Source: an uncultured Stenotrophomonas sp. (GTDB lineage Bacteria; Pseudomonadota; Gammaproteobacteria; Xanthomonadales; Xanthomonadaceae). Taken from it: 64,000 bases of DNA. The notes under the pieces were generated by a model. It made no database searches and was not told where the DNA came from. It saw only the letters and a program-made list of their open reading frames with translations. Position 1 is the first letter of the stretch, and each line of letters opens with the position of its first letter. The position numbers and the translations under genes were made by a program. Positions 46,082 to 55,282 of this stretch are shown one piece after another. The DNA lies in NCBI RefSeq assembly GCF_913778665.1, contig NZ_CAJYVQ010000009.1:302676-366675 (forward strand), given 5' to 3'.

Positions 46082-46489
46082 TCAGGGGTCCTTGCGCAGC
46101 CGCTGCTGCAGCAGCTGGGCGAAATTCGGCAGGTTCTTGAAGTCCGGCACGCGCACCGGCGCGGGCGGCGGCAGCGGCTCGGACAGGGTATGCAGGGCGT
46201 TGATGCCGCCGGCGGTGACGCCCAGCAGCAGCTGCTGGCCGTTGACCTCCACCACCACTACGCGCTCCTTGGCACCGACACTCAGGCTGGCCACCAGCTT
46301 CATGCCCTCGGCCGGGCGGAAGCCACTGCCGGGCAGCCGCTTGAGCAGCCAGCCCAGTCCGATGACCAGGGCCAGCACCGCCAGCAGCGCCAGCACCGCA
46401 CCGAACAGGCTCGGTGCGGCGGCCGCGTGCTGGCCGACCGGCGTAGCGGCCTTGCCGACGGCCAGCAGGGTGGAGGCCAGCGGGCTCAA
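46082..46489 (-). CDS. fliO: Flagellar assembly protein FliO
   Basis: A 135-residue protein with a short periplasmic start, a single TM helix (about 28-50) and a small cytoplasmic domain with the FliO-typical LVASLSVGAKERVVVVEVNGQQLLLGVTAGGI. FliO helps FliP assemble. Translation starts at TTG 46489, overlapping the fliN stop by 4 bases (TTGA). The C-terminal tail is proline-rich and poorly conserved. Confidence 0.9.
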   Translation of the reverse strand: MSPLASTLLAVGKAATPVGQHAAAAPSLFGAVLALLAVLALVIGLGWLLKRLPGSGFRPAEGMKLVASLSVGAKERVVVVEVNGQQLLLGVTAGGINALHTLSEPLPPPAPVRVPDFKNLPNFAQLLQQRLRKDP

Positions 46490-46821
46490 CGCAGTCTCCG
46501 GATCCGCTCGCTCGGGCTGACCACGTCGGTCAGGCGCACGCCGAAGCGGTCGTTGATCACCACCACTTCGCCATGGGCGATCAGGGTGCCGTTGACGAAC
46601 ACATCCAGCGATTCGCCGGCGCCGCGTTCCAGTTCCACCACCGAGCCCTGGTTGAGCTGCAGTAGGTTGCGGATCGGCAGGCGCGCGCGACCGACTTCCA
46701 GCGACAGCGTCACCGGAACGTCCAGGATCACGTCCAGGTTCAGGTCCGGGCCGTTCGCCTCGTCGGCCTGCAGGCTGCTGAACTGGGCCGGGGTGGGTTC
46801 GAGGGCGTCGATATCGTTCAT
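46486..46821 (-). CDS. fliN: Flagellar motor switch protein FliN
   Basis: A 111-residue C-ring protein. The surface-presentation (SpoA) domain spans about residues 30-105, with LDVILDVPVTLSLEVGRARLPIRNLLQLNQGSVVELER as signature. The N-terminal 25 residues are acidic. FliN forms the base of the C-ring with FliM and docks FliH. It overlaps fliM and fliO by 4 bases each. Confidence 0.96.
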   Translation of the reverse strand: MNDIDALEPTPAQFSSLQADEANGPDLNLDVILDVPVTLSLEVGRARLPIRNLLQLNQGSVVELERGAGESLDVFVNGTLIAHGEVVVINDRFGVRLTDVVSPSERIRRLR

Positions 46822-47822
46822 TGCGGGTCTTCCTGGATGACGGGTACGCGCGGACGGGTGCCCGGCGGATGGGTAGCGGTGATCTTCACGGCGTTCATGC
46901 CGTTGGCGATGCCGAACTCACCGGTGAACACCGGGATGTTCTCTACGCACAGCGGCACCTGCGGGCTGAGGTCGATCGGCAGGATGTCGCCGACTTTCAG
47001 CCGGGTCAGGTCGCGCAGGGTCATGCGCTTGCTGGCCAGCACGCTGGACAGGGTCACTTCGGCGATGTTGAGCTGCTCGCGCAGGGTCTGGCCCCAGCTC
47101 TCGTCGCGGTCGTTGCGGTCGCTCTGGATGCCGGCGTCGAGCAGTTCGCGGATCGGCTCGAGCATCGAGTACGGCAGGGTCACGTGGATGTCGCCGCCAC
47201 CGCCGTCGAGTTCGACATGCAGGCGGCATACCACCACGTACTCGCGCGGCGTCACGATGTTGGCGAAGTGCGGGTTGATCTCCGAATTGATGTATTCGAA
47301 GTCGACATCCATCACCGGCGCCCAGGCCTCGCGCAGGTCGGCGAAGGTCTGCTTCAGCAGCAGGTGGATGACCCGCATTTCGGTGGCGGTGAACTCGCGG
47401 CCTTCGATGCGGGTCGGGTAGCGCCCGTCGCCGCCGAAGAAGTTGTCGACGATGGCGAACACCAGGGTCGGCTCGAACACAATCAGGCCGGTGCCACGCA
47501 GCGGCTTGAAGCGGATCAGGTTCAGGTTGGTCGGTACATACAGCGAGTGCATGTAGTCGTTGAACTTGATCAGTTCGATGCCGCGCACCGACAGCTCGGC
47601 CGAGCGCCGGATCAGGTTGAACAGGCCGATCCGCCACAGCCGTGCGAAACGCTCGTGGACCATTTCCAAGGTCGGCATGCGACCGCGGATGATGCGGTCC
47701 TGGCTAGCGAAGTCGTACGAACGTGCTTCGCCGGACGGCGGTTCCGCATCGGTCTCGACCGCGCCACTGTCCACGCCGTGGAGCAGGGCATCGATCTCGT
47801 CCTGGGACAGCAGGTCATTCAT
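46818..47822 (-). CDS. fliM: Flagellar motor switch protein FliM
   Basis: A 334-residue switch protein. The N-terminal CheY-P docking peptide is clear (LLSQDEIDALLHGV, residues 3-17). The middle domain (about 50-240) contains GTGLIVFEPTLVFAIVDNFFGG with the FliG-contact region, and a C-terminal SpoA domain (about 255-325) pairs with FliN. It overlaps fliN by 4 bases and starts 10 bases after the fliL stop. It receives signal from the CheY at 34588. Confidence 0.97.
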   Translation of the reverse strand: MNDLLSQDEIDALLHGVDSGAVETDAEPPSGEARSYDFASQDRIIRGRMPTLEMVHERFARLWRIGLFNLIRRSAELSVRGIELIKFNDYMHSLYVPTNLNLIRFKPLRGTGLIVFEPTLVFAIVDNFFGGDGRYPTRIEGREFTATEMRVIHLLLKQTFADLREAWAPVMDVDFEYINSEINPHFANIVTPREYVVVCRLHVELDGGGGDIHVTLPYSMLEPIRELLDAGIQSDRNDRDESWGQTLREQLNIAEVTLSSVLASKRMTLRDLTRLKVGDILPIDLSPQVPLCVENIPVFTGEFGIANGMNAVKITATHPPGTRPRVPVIQEDPQ

Positions 47823-47832
47823 CGGTGGGCCC

Positions 47833-48348
47833 TTACTGGGTCACGAAGCTGGTGAACAGGAGATCGTCGGCGCCATTGCTGCCGGTCTCGGCCTTGAGCA
47901 CTTTCTGCACTTCGGCGAGCGCACTGGCCTGTAGCTTCTGCTTGCCGGCAAGGTCGGCGATCTGGTCGGGGCTGACCTGCGAGAACAGCATCAGCAGGCG
48001 CGCACGGATGGCCGGTGCATGGGTCTTGATCGCTTCCAGCGCCGCCGGGTCGCGGGTCATCAGCTGCACTTCCAGCTGCAGGTAGCGCGGGCCGTCGACC
48101 GGGCCGTTGAGGTTGACGACGAAGGCCGGGTCCAGCGCGAAGTACTGTGCCGGGGCCGGGGTCGCGCTCTTCTTCGGGGCCTGCGCGGCCTTTTCTTCGT
48201 GCTTGGACTGGGTGAAGAACCAGACGCCGCCACCGGCGGCTGCGGCGGCCAGTACGGCTACCAGGGCAGTGATCAGGATCGGACTGCGCGGCTTGGCAGC
48301 CTTGTCCTTCTCGGTGATCTTCTTGGTTTTGTCAGCGGCTGCGGCCAC
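47833..48348 (-). CDS. fliL: Flagellar basal body-associated protein FliL
   Basis: A 171-residue protein with a positively charged N-terminus, one TM helix (about 25-48) and a periplasmic domain with FALDPAFVVNLNGPVDGPRYLQLEVQLMTRD, typical of FliL. FliL encircles the stator and supports torque. It is first in the fliLMNOPQR run, with a sigma-54 site 36-51 bases upstream. Confidence 0.94.
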   Translation of the reverse strand: MAAAADKTKKITEKDKAAKPRSPILITALVAVLAAAAAGGGVWFFTQSKHEEKAAQAPKKSATPAPAQYFALDPAFVVNLNGPVDGPRYLQLEVQLMTRDPAALEAIKTHAPAIRARLLMLFSQVSPDQIADLAGKQKLQASALAEVQKVLKAETGSNGADDLLFTSFVTQ

Positions 48349-48383
48349 GGGGTGAAGCTCCTGAGGGTTGCTTCACCGGAACA

Positions 48384-48399
48384 TGCAAGGGGTGTGCCG
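48384..48399 (-). promoter_or_regulatory. Sigma-54 (RpoN) promoter of the fliL operon
   Basis: Minus strand CGGCACA-CCCC-TTGCA: the GG and GC are 10 bases apart, TTGCA is exact and the -24 matches five of seven positions. The start would be near 48372, 24 bases before ATG 48348. Confidence 0.75.
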
Positions 48400-48516
48400 A
48401 AGGCGGGGCCGAGGGGGGGGTGACAGAATTCCGTCGGGGTGCCGTGGGGCCGTGCGGAGCAAGCGCCGCACCCGCCAACGCGATGCTGGCAGATGCCAGC
48501 CGCCCTGCTCTGGTGG

Positions 48517-48536
48517 GTGCCAACCCTGGTTGGCAC
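48517..48536. repeat. Short palindrome of the GTGGGTG-stem family, fliK-fliL gap
   Basis: Arms GTGCCAACC (48517-48525) and GGTTGGCAC (48528-48536) around CT, preceded by CTGCTCTGGTGG. The same CTGCTCTGGTGG leader precedes a different perfect stem at 55580-55599, so the two are copies with compensating stem changes. Confidence 0.72.
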
Positions 48537-48541
48537 ACCCG

Positions 48542-49714
48542 TCAGGCGTACGCGTCCAGCAACCCGCGCTGGCGGATCAACTGCGCAGACGACACGCTGG
48601 CGTCGCCCGGCGACGGTTCTCCGGCACCGGCCATGCCGCCGGAGCCAGGCTGCCCCGACGCATTGCCGTCGCCGCCCGACGCCTGGTGGCCGACATCGGC
48701 GTGGGCCAGCTGGAAGCCCTGTTCGCCGAGCAGTTCACGCAGGCGTGGCAGGCTGCTTTCCAACGCCTGGCGCACCTCCACGTGCGGGCTGCTGAAGCTG
48801 GCGTGCACCTTGTCGCCATTCAACTGCAGGCGCACGTCGACCGGACCCATGTCATCTGGGCTGAGGCGGATGTGGGCATGGCCGATCTTCTGGTCGGCCA
48901 GCCAGCCCAGGCGCGCGCCGATAGCCTGGTCGAAACCATCGTCACCGAGCACCGGCCTGGGCGTCGGTTCGCCATTGAACACCGCCGCGCCGGTGGCCAG
49001 CGCGGCCTTCAGGTCCTGCAGCGCTGCGGGGGAAGGGGCGTGCAGAAGCGGTGCGGCGACGCGGTCGCCGATCGTGGTCGGGTCGCTGCCGTCGCCGCGA
49101 TTGCCGCGTTTGCTGCCTGGCAGGATCATCTCCGGCAAGGGCAGTGCGGAGGCATCATCGCTCTGGCTGGACGGCGCGCCGGCGTTCGCGGCGGCCGCGG
49201 GCCCAGCCGAGGTTGCCGCGGCGGCCGCGGGCAGCGCGGGCGAGGCGGTGGTCGCCGCTGCCGCGGCAGTGCTGCCGTCCGCAGCGGGCGTCGGCGCGGG
49301 CGTGCTGGGCAGCGCGGCCGCCGGGTCGATCGTCACCGGCACGGCCAGCGCGAGGCCGGCCAGGCCCAGCGGCGGCCACGGTGCGTCGTCGTTCCTGACG
49401 GCGGTGTCCTTTTCCTGGCTGGGGCCGGACCGGGCCGCTGGCTGCGCAGCCGGCACTGGCGTTTCGCCGGCCAGCGCGTCGGTATCCGGCGCGCGTTCGG
49501 TGGCGGCCTGGCCGTTTCCGTCCGCGTTGGCGGCCTGTCCCGTTGTGGCGGGCGTGGGCGAGGGTTTTCCGTTCGCGGCAGTCGCTGGGGCAGGGGGGCC
49601 GCCCTGCAGCAGCTGGCCGAAATCCTTGCCACCGTCATTGCGTGATGCGCGCGTTGCACCAGCGCCTGCGTTCTGCGGCTGCGTGTTGGCGCTGCTGGCG
49701 AGCGGGGCGGGCAT
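48542..49714 (-). CDS. fliK: Flagellar hook-length control protein FliK
   Basis: A protein of about 390 residues. The N-terminal two-thirds are low-complexity, rich in Ala, Pro, Gly and Thr (the measuring ruler, poorly conserved). The C-terminal domain (about 265-350) has the family core RLSPDDMGPVDVRLQLNGDKVHASF and VRQALESSLPRLRELLGEQGFQLAHADV, which contacts FlhB to switch export. The start can be ATG 49714, overlapping the fliJ stop by one base (TGATG), or the GTG immediately before it. It is last in the fliE-fliK run. Confidence 0.88.
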   Translation of the reverse strand: MPAPLASSANTQPQNAGAGATRASRNDGGKDFGQLLQGGPPAPATAANGKPSPTPATTGQAANADGNGQAATERAPDTDALAGETPVPAAQPAARSGPSQEKDTAVRNDDAPWPPLGLAGLALAVPVTIDPAAALPSTPAPTPAADGSTAAAAATTASPALPAAAAATSAGPAAAANAGAPSSQSDDASALPLPEMILPGSKRGNRGDGSDPTTIGDRVAAPLLHAPSPAALQDLKAALATGAAVFNGEPTPRPVLGDDGFDQAIGARLGWLADQKIGHAHIRLSPDDMGPVDVRLQLNGDKVHASFSSPHVEVRQALESSLPRLRELLGEQGFQLAHADVGHQASGGDGNASGQPGSGGMAGAGEPSPGDASVSSAQLIRQRGLLDAYA

Positions 49715-50196
49715 CACGAGCGGCCTCCCTGCTCGCCGCCTTCCTGGTCCTCAGCCTGCACCAGGCGTGCACGGCGCGCGCCGATGTCATCCATTTCGCG
49801 CTGGTCGCGACGGTCGGTCACCACCTTTTCCTGCGCACGGTAGCTGGCCGCCAACTGTTCCAGCACGGCCTTGTCCCGGCTGGCCAGGATCAGCCGCGCG
49901 CGCTCGGCTTCGACCTTTTCGCGGTTGCCGTCCACCGTGCGCTGCTGCTGTTCCACCGCGCTGTCGAGGCGATCGAGGAAGGCGCGGCGGTTGAGCAGCT
50001 GGGCGGGGCTGGTCGCTGCCATCTGTGCGTCGGCCATCTGCTGCGATGCATATTCCTCTGCGTAGCGGCGCAGTTCGTCCAGGCGCGATAGGTGGGTATC
50101 GAGCGCGCGCTGGCGTTCGGCGAGGTCGCGGGCGACCGCGTCCTCGTGTTCCTGGGCCCGCTTGAGCAGGGGATCGATGCGCTTGGACTGGTTCAT
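49714..50196 (-). CDS. fliJ: Flagellar export chaperone FliJ
   Basis: A 160-residue protein predicted as a long two-stranded coiled coil (LLKRAQEHEDAVARDLAERQRALDTHLSRLDELRRY ... LILASRDKAVLEQLAASYRAQEKVVTDRRDQREMDDIGARR), as in the FliJ rod that enters the FliI ring and contacts FlhA. It is 3 bases after fliI and overlaps fliK. It could be confused with other coiled-coil proteins by sequence alone, but position decides. Confidence 0.92.
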   Translation of the reverse strand: MNQSKRIDPLLKRAQEHEDAVARDLAERQRALDTHLSRLDELRRYAEEYASQQMADAQMAATSPAQLLNRRAFLDRLDSAVEQQQRTVDGNREKVEAERARLILASRDKAVLEQLAASYRAQEKVVTDRRDQREMDDIGARRARLVQAEDQEGGEQGGRS

Positions 50197-50199
50197 GGC

Positions 50200-51585
50200 T
50201 TAACTCTCTTGTTCCACCAGGCGCTGCAGTGCCGCCTGGCTGTGCGGGAGATCTGCGGCCTTGGCAACGTCCTGGCCGAGGAACTCCATGATTTCCGGCC
50301 AGCGTTCCAGGGCTTCATCGGTGGCCGCGTCGTTGCCGCGCTGGTAGGCACCGATGGCGATCAGGTCACGGTTGGCCGAGTAGGCCGAGACCAGTCGCTT
50401 CAACTTGCGGATGCGCAGGCGCCACGGCTCGTCGGCGATTTCCGTGACCACGCGGCTGACCGACGATTCGACGTCGATGGCCGGGTACAGGCCACTGTCG
50501 GCGACGCGACGCGAGAGCAGGATGTGGCCGTCGAGGATCGCGCGCGCCGCGTCGGCGATCGGGTCCTGCGGGTCATCGCCTTCGGTCAGCACGGTGTAGA
50601 ACGCAGTGATCGAGCCGCGGCCCTTGGCACCGTTACCAGCACGTTCGACCAGCGCCGGCAGCTTGGCGAACACCGAAGGCGGATAGCCGCGGGTGGTCGG
50701 CGGTTCGCCCACCGACAGGCCGATCTCGCGTTGCGCCTGGGCAAAACGGGTCAGCGAATCCATCAGCAGCAGCACGTTCAAGCCCTGGTCGCGGAACCAC
50801 TCGGCGATGGCCGTGGCACGGTAGGCGCCATGCAGGCGCGCCAGCGGCGGTCGGTCGGCGGGGCTGGCGACCACCACGGCGCGGCGCAGGCCTTCCTCGC
50901 CCAGGGTGCTTTCAACGAAGTCGCGCACTTCGCGGCCACGTTCGCCGATCAGGCCGACCACGATCACGTCAGCGGCGGTGTAGCGGGTCATCATGCCCAG
51001 CAACGTCGATTTGCCGACGCCGGAGCCGGCGAACAAGCCGACGCGCTGGCCACGGCCAATCGGCAGCAGCGCATTGATCGCGCGCACGCCCACGTCCAGC
51101 GGCTGGGTGATCGGCTCGCGGGCCAAGGGGTTGATCGACACGCCGGCCATGCCGACATGCCCTTCGGCGCGGATCGGGCCCTTGCCGTCCAGCGGCACGC
51201 CGTCGCTGTCGATGACACGGCCGAGCAGGCCTTCGCCCACTTCCACGCCACCACGGCGCGCCGAGGGTACCACCCGCGCATTGGGCAGCAGGCCGTGTAG
51301 TTCGGCGCTGGGCATCAGGTAGGTGCGTTCGCCGGCGAAGCCGACCACCTCGGCGTCGACCCAGCCACCGTCGACCACTTCGACCTTGCAGCTGGCGCCC
51401 AGCGGCGCTTCGCAGCCGACCGCCTCCAGGGTCAGCCCGACCGCGCGGCGCAGCACGCCCTCGCGGATCAGGCCGCGGCCATGCGCGGTATCCACGCGCA
51501 GGCCATCCAGGCGCCCGGCCAGGCGCAGGTTGCGGGCCACAGCCCAATCGGCCGGCGGCGGAATCGGTTGCGGTTCGGGCGTCAT
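50200..51585 (-). CDS. fliI: Flagellum-specific export ATPase FliI
   Basis: A 461-residue F1-beta-like ATPase. Walker A is GLFAGSGVGKST (about 175-186), Walker B LLLMDSLTRFAQAQREI, plus VVLIGERGREVRDF-like and GYPPSVFAKLPALVERAG segments typical of FliI/YscN. It energises export with FliH and FliJ at the gate of the basal body. It overlaps fliH by 4 bases. Confidence 0.97.
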   Translation of the reverse strand: MTPEPQPIPPPADWAVARNLRLAGRLDGLRVDTAHGRGLIREGVLRRAVGLTLEAVGCEAPLGASCKVEVVDGGWVDAEVVGFAGERTYLMPSAELHGLLPNARVVPSARRGGVEVGEGLLGRVIDSDGVPLDGKGPIRAEGHVGMAGVSINPLAREPITQPLDVGVRAINALLPIGRGQRVGLFAGSGVGKSTLLGMMTRYTAADVIVVGLIGERGREVRDFVESTLGEEGLRRAVVVASPADRPPLARLHGAYRATAIAEWFRDQGLNVLLLMDSLTRFAQAQREIGLSVGEPPTTRGYPPSVFAKLPALVERAGNGAKGRGSITAFYTVLTEGDDPQDPIADAARAILDGHILLSRRVADSGLYPAIDVESSVSRVVTEIADEPWRLRIRKLKRLVSAYSANRDLIAIGAYQRGNDAATDEALERWPEIMEFLGQDVAKAADLPHSQAALQRLVEQES

Positions 51586-52223
51586 GCGGTTGCTCCGGTC
51601 TGGCGGATCACTGCATCCAGCGCGCCGCGCAGGCGTGCTTCCAGGGTGCCGTCGATGCGCACGGCTTCAGCGTGCACGCGCAGGTCGCCGCGGCTGAGGC
51701 TGGTGTCGGGCACCAGACGTTGCTGCGGCGACAGGTTCAGCAAGGGGGCGAGGGCGGCGATGTCGTCCGGGTGCAGGCGCACTTCGACTTCGCGGGTACT
51801 GCCGCCGACCGCGTCGATCGCCTCGCCGACCAGCTGTGCCAGCAGCGCCGGATCAGCTTCGTAGGCGCGCCCGACCAGCGCACCGGCAATGCGCACCGCC
51901 AGTTCGCCGAGGGCGCCGACCACTTCATTCTCCAGCCGCACCAGCGGCCGGCTGAAGTTGTCGAGGATGCCCTCGATCTGCGCAACAAGTCGGCGCACCT
52001 CGGCCTGCCCCTGGCCGTAGCCATCGGCGTGGCCATGCTGGAAGCCTTCCTTCTCGGCGCTGTCCTGGATCGCCTGGATTTCCTCCAGCGTGGGCAGCTG
52101 CAGCGGCGGTTCCGGCTCGTGGTCCGGGTCGAGCTCGGTAAGCTCGAACACGTCCTCCTGTTCCCGCACCGGTTCGGGCTGGGCCAACAGGTCCGGGGCA
52201 AGCCAGCGCACGACGTTGCTCAC
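51582..52223 (-). CDS. fliH: Flagellar export ATPase regulator FliH
   Basis: A 213-residue protein: an N-terminal part with WLAPDLL, then an acidic stretch, a coiled region (EIQAIQDSAEKEGFQHGHADGYGQGQAEVRRLVAQ) with GxxxG-like repeats typical of FliH, and a C-terminal domain similar to the V/F-ATPase delta/E subunits. It holds FliI and tethers it to FliN. It overlaps fliG and fliI by 4 bases each. Confidence 0.93.
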   Translation of the reverse strand: MSNVVRWLAPDLLAQPEPVREQEDVFELTELDPDHEPEPPLQLPTLEEIQAIQDSAEKEGFQHGHADGYGQGQAEVRRLVAQIEGILDNFSRPLVRLENEVVGALGELAVRIAGALVGRAYEADPALLAQLVGEAIDAVGGSTREVEVRLHPDDIAALAPLLNLSPQQRLVPDTSLSRGDLRVHAEAVRIDGTLEARLRGALDAVIRQTGATA

Positions 52224-53221
52224 AGCATGGCCTCCGCGCTGCCGCCGATGGTAACGGTGCCCTCATCGGCCATGCGCTTGACGATGGCCAGGATCTCGCG
52301 CTGCGCGCCTTCCACGTCGGACAGGCGGACCGGGCCACGGGCCTCCATGTCTTCCAGCAGGATTTCCGCCGCGCGCTGCGACATGTTGCGGGTGATCTTG
52401 TCGCGCACCTTGATGTCCGCGCCGCGCAGGGCCAGGCCCAGGCGCTCGCCGCTCACTTCGCGCAGCACCAGCTGCATTTCGCGATCGTCCAGATCGACCA
52501 GGTCGTCGAACACGAACATCAGGTCCTGGATGCGGTTGCTCAACGGCGCGTCGATGCGCGCGATCTCGCCCAGGATGGCCTGGTCCTGGCCACTGTCCAT
52601 GAAGTTCAGGATGTTGGCCGCGCACTGCACGCCGCCGATGTTGGACGACTTCAGGTTCTGGTTGCCGGCGAACTGGCGCTCCATGATCTCGTTGAGTTCA
52701 TTCAGCGCGTTCGGCGGAATACCGTCGAGGGTGGCGATGCGCAGCAGCACGTCGACGCGGGTGCGGTCGGGCAGCAGCTTCAGCGCGTCGGCGGCCTGGT
52801 CGGTTTCCAGGTGCGCCATCACGATGGCGATGATCTGCGGGTGCTCGTTGCGCACCAGATCGGCCACCGCGCGCGGGTCCATCCACTTCAGCGCGTCCAG
52901 GCCGGTGGTGTTGCGGCCGAGCAGGATGCGGTCGATCAGGTTGCCGGCCTTCTCGCTGCCCAGTGCCTGCACCAGCATGTTGCGGATGTAGTCGTCCGAA
53001 CCCACGCCCAGCGAGGTCTTCGAACCCAGCTCCTGGCCGAACTGGTCCATCACCCGTTCCACCTGCTCGCGGGTGATGTCGGTCATGGTGGCCATGGCGA
53101 TGCCGATCTTCTGCACCTCCTTGGGCTCCATGTGGCGCAGCACTTCGGCCGCGTCCAGCTCACCCAGGGACAGCAGCAGTACGGCCGCGCGCTGCACGCC
53201 GGTCAGTTGAGCCTCAGTCAT
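52220..53221 (-). CDS. fliG: Flagellar motor switch protein FliG
   Basis: A 333-residue C-ring protein. The N-terminal domain binds FliF; the middle domain contains the EHPQ motif (VRNEHPQIIAIVMAHL, about 126-141) that contacts FliM; and the C-terminal domain carries the charged torque helix (FVFDDLVDLDDREMQLVLREV). The stop overlaps the fliH start, and it begins 8 bases inside the fliF end. Both MotC and any MotA elsewhere would act on this protein. Confidence 0.97.
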   Translation of the reverse strand: MTEAQLTGVQRAAVLLLSLGELDAAEVLRHMEPKEVQKIGIAMATMTDITREQVERVMDQFGQELGSKTSLGVGSDDYIRNMLVQALGSEKAGNLIDRILLGRNTTGLDALKWMDPRAVADLVRNEHPQIIAIVMAHLETDQAADALKLLPDRTRVDVLLRIATLDGIPPNALNELNEIMERQFAGNQNLKSSNIGGVQCAANILNFMDSGQDQAILGEIARIDAPLSNRIQDLMFVFDDLVDLDDREMQLVLREVSGERLGLALRGADIKVRDKITRNMSQRAAEILLEDMEARGPVRLSDVEGAQREILAIVKRMADEGTVTIGGSAEAML

Positions 53222-54857
53222 TGGCCACCCAGCCCTTGACCACCTGGGCCACGCGCTTGGAGTCGGTCTTCACGGCTTCACGCGCCATCCGCAGTCGTTC
53301 CTCATATGAATCCACCGGCAGGGCCAACGCATCCGGCCCGCCCAGGCTGGCCCGATCGGCGCCCAGCGCCGGCAGCGGGGTGCCATCGTCATCGACCAGC
53401 TGCACGTCCGCGGTGTGCGGCTCCAGTGCCTGCTCGTCGTTCTTCTTCTGGCCGGTGATCGCGCGCAGTGCCGGGCGCAGCACGCCGAACAGCAGCGCCA
53501 GCACCACCACTGCACCGAGCAGCATGCGGCCGGCATCATGCACCCACGGCAGCTCCCACCAGGCAGGGCCTTCGACAGGGGTGGTGTCGCGCACGAACGG
53601 GGCGTTCATCACCGATACGGTGTCGCCTCGCTCGGCGTTGAAGCCGACCGCCTGCTTGACCAGGGCCTCGACGCGGGTCAGTTCGGCGGCCGACAGCGGC
53701 TGCGGGCTCATCTTGCCGTTGGCACCGGCGCGCGGCACGTTGTCCACCAGCACCGCCACCGATACGCGCTTGATGCGGCCAGCCGGCTGGCGGGTGTGTT
53801 GCAGGGTGCGGTCCAGCTCGTAGTTGCGCGTGGCGTTTTTGCTGCTTTCGGTCGGGGTCTGCGCGGTGGGCGGCGCGGCCTGCTGGCCTGGCGGGCTGTT
53901 GCTGGTCGCACCCGGCACACCCTGCGGGCCCGGCGTGCTGGTGGTGTTCTCACTCATCTGCTCGCTGCGCAGCTTCTGCGGCTCACCGTTGTAGAGCTCA
54001 CGGGCTTCCTCGGTCACCGAGAAGTCCATGTCCACGCTCACTTCAGGGTTGACGCGGCCAGGGCCGGTCATCGGTTCCAGCAGCTCGCGGATGCGCTGGT
54101 TGAACGAGGTTTCCTGGCGGCGCACCTGCTCGAACTGGGCCGCGTTGACCGCCGCTTCGCTGTTCGGGTCGCTGACACTGAGCATGCGCCCGCTCTGGTC
54201 GACTACGGTCACGCGCTCGGGGGCGAGGTCGGGAATGCTGGCCGCGACCATGTGCACGATGGCATCGACCTGGCTGCGTTCCAGCTGCTGGCCGCCGCGC
54301 AGCTCCAGCGTCACCGAGGCGCTGGCGACGTCGCGCTGGCGGGTGAAGGCGCTGGGCTTGGGGATGGCCAGGTGCACGCGCGAATCGCGCACCGGTCGCA
54401 GCGTGTTGATGGTGCGCGACAGCTCGGTTTCCAGCGCGTGCTGGTAGCGCGCGCTTTCCACGAACTGGCTGACACCGAAGCCCGGGTCACGTTCCATCAG
54501 CTCGAAGCCAAGCTTGCCGCTGTCGGTCAGGCCGGAACCGGCCAGCTTCAAGCGCGCGTCATGCAGGTTCTTCTCCGGCACGGTGATGCCACCGGTAGCG
54601 GGGTCGAGTGCGAACGGGATCTGCGCGGCGCGCAGCAGGTCGGTCGCTTCAGCGGTCGCCTTCTGGTCCAGGCCGGTATACAGCGGGACCATGCCCGGCT
54701 TCTGCGACCAGAAGAACACGGACAGTCCTGCCGCCACCGCCACCGCGATCATCGCCATCAGCCCCAGCCGACGGGTGATCTGCAGACTCTGCAGGCGGTC
54801 GAACCATTGCCCGGCCTTCTCGGCGTTCAGGCTGTCCTTGGAGAGCGTCAGTGCCAT
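53214..54857 (-). CDS. fliF: Flagellar MS-ring protein FliF
   Basis: A 547-residue inner-membrane ring protein with an N-terminal TM (about 28-50), YscJ-type ring-building domains (about 50-220, including VPLYTGLDQKATAEATDLL and VHLAIPKPSAFTRQRDVASASVTLELR), a low-complexity Pro/Gln/Thr insert (about 300-340), a second TM (about 440-462) and a cytoplasmic tail that binds FliG. Length is in the usual 540-570 range. It overlaps fliG by 8 bases and follows fliE by 13. Confidence 0.97.
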   Translation of the reverse strand: MALTLSKDSLNAEKAGQWFDRLQSLQITRRLGLMAMIAVAVAAGLSVFFWSQKPGMVPLYTGLDQKATAEATDLLRAAQIPFALDPATGGITVPEKNLHDARLKLAGSGLTDSGKLGFELMERDPGFGVSQFVESARYQHALETELSRTINTLRPVRDSRVHLAIPKPSAFTRQRDVASASVTLELRGGQQLERSQVDAIVHMVAASIPDLAPERVTVVDQSGRMLSVSDPNSEAAVNAAQFEQVRRQETSFNQRIRELLEPMTGPGRVNPEVSVDMDFSVTEEARELYNGEPQKLRSEQMSENTTSTPGPQGVPGATSNSPPGQQAAPPTAQTPTESSKNATRNYELDRTLQHTRQPAGRIKRVSVAVLVDNVPRAGANGKMSPQPLSAAELTRVEALVKQAVGFNAERGDTVSVMNAPFVRDTTPVEGPAWWELPWVHDAGRMLLGAVVVLALLFGVLRPALRAITGQKKNDEQALEPHTADVQLVDDDGTPLPALGADRASLGGPDALALPVDSYEERLRMAREAVKTDSKRVAQVVKGWVAND

Positions 54858-54870
54858 GCGTCAATGTTCC

Positions 54871-55236
54871 TTACAGCGGCATGTTCATCACGTCCTGGTA
54901 GGCCTGGACGAGACGGTTGCGGACTTCCACGGTGGCGCGGAAGGCGATCTGGGACTGCTGGGAGGCGACCATCACCTTGGCCAGGTCGGCGCTGGGGTCG
55001 CCCATTTCGAAGGCCTTGGCCAGCGCGCCGGATTTCTGCTGCGCATCGTTGACGCCGGCAATCGCACCACGCAGGGTTTCGGTGAAGCTGGCCGGCTGGG
55101 CGTGCGGCGCATCCAGCACCGTGGCCGGCAGGGCGTTGCTGCGCGGCGTTTCGCCCAGCGGATTGAGCGCCGGCTGTCCCATCTGGGTCTGATAGGAGCG
55201 GATCTGCGAAAGGATCGAAGTGACGGAGTGGGACAT
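54871..55236 (-). CDS. fliE: Flagellar hook-basal body protein FliE
   Basis: A 121-residue protein connecting MS ring and rod. The C-terminal half has the family pattern (FTETLRGAIAGVNDAQQKSGALAKAFEMGD and VMVASQQSQIAFRATVEVRNRLVQAYQDVMNMPL). ATG 55236 gives MSHSVTSIL, the usual length; an upstream in-frame start would run through the repeat region and is rejected. It is first in fliEFGHIJK, with a sigma-54 promoter about 50 bases upstream. Confidence 0.95.
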   Translation of the reverse strand: MSHSVTSILSQIRSYQTQMGQPALNPLGETPRSNALPATVLDAPHAQPASFTETLRGAIAGVNDAQQKSGALAKAFEMGDPSADLAKVMVASQQSQIAFRATVEVRNRLVQAYQDVMNMPL

Positions 55237-55282
55237 CTGCAACGGTTCCAGAAACAGGGATGGGGTTGTCTGCTGGAGCCAG

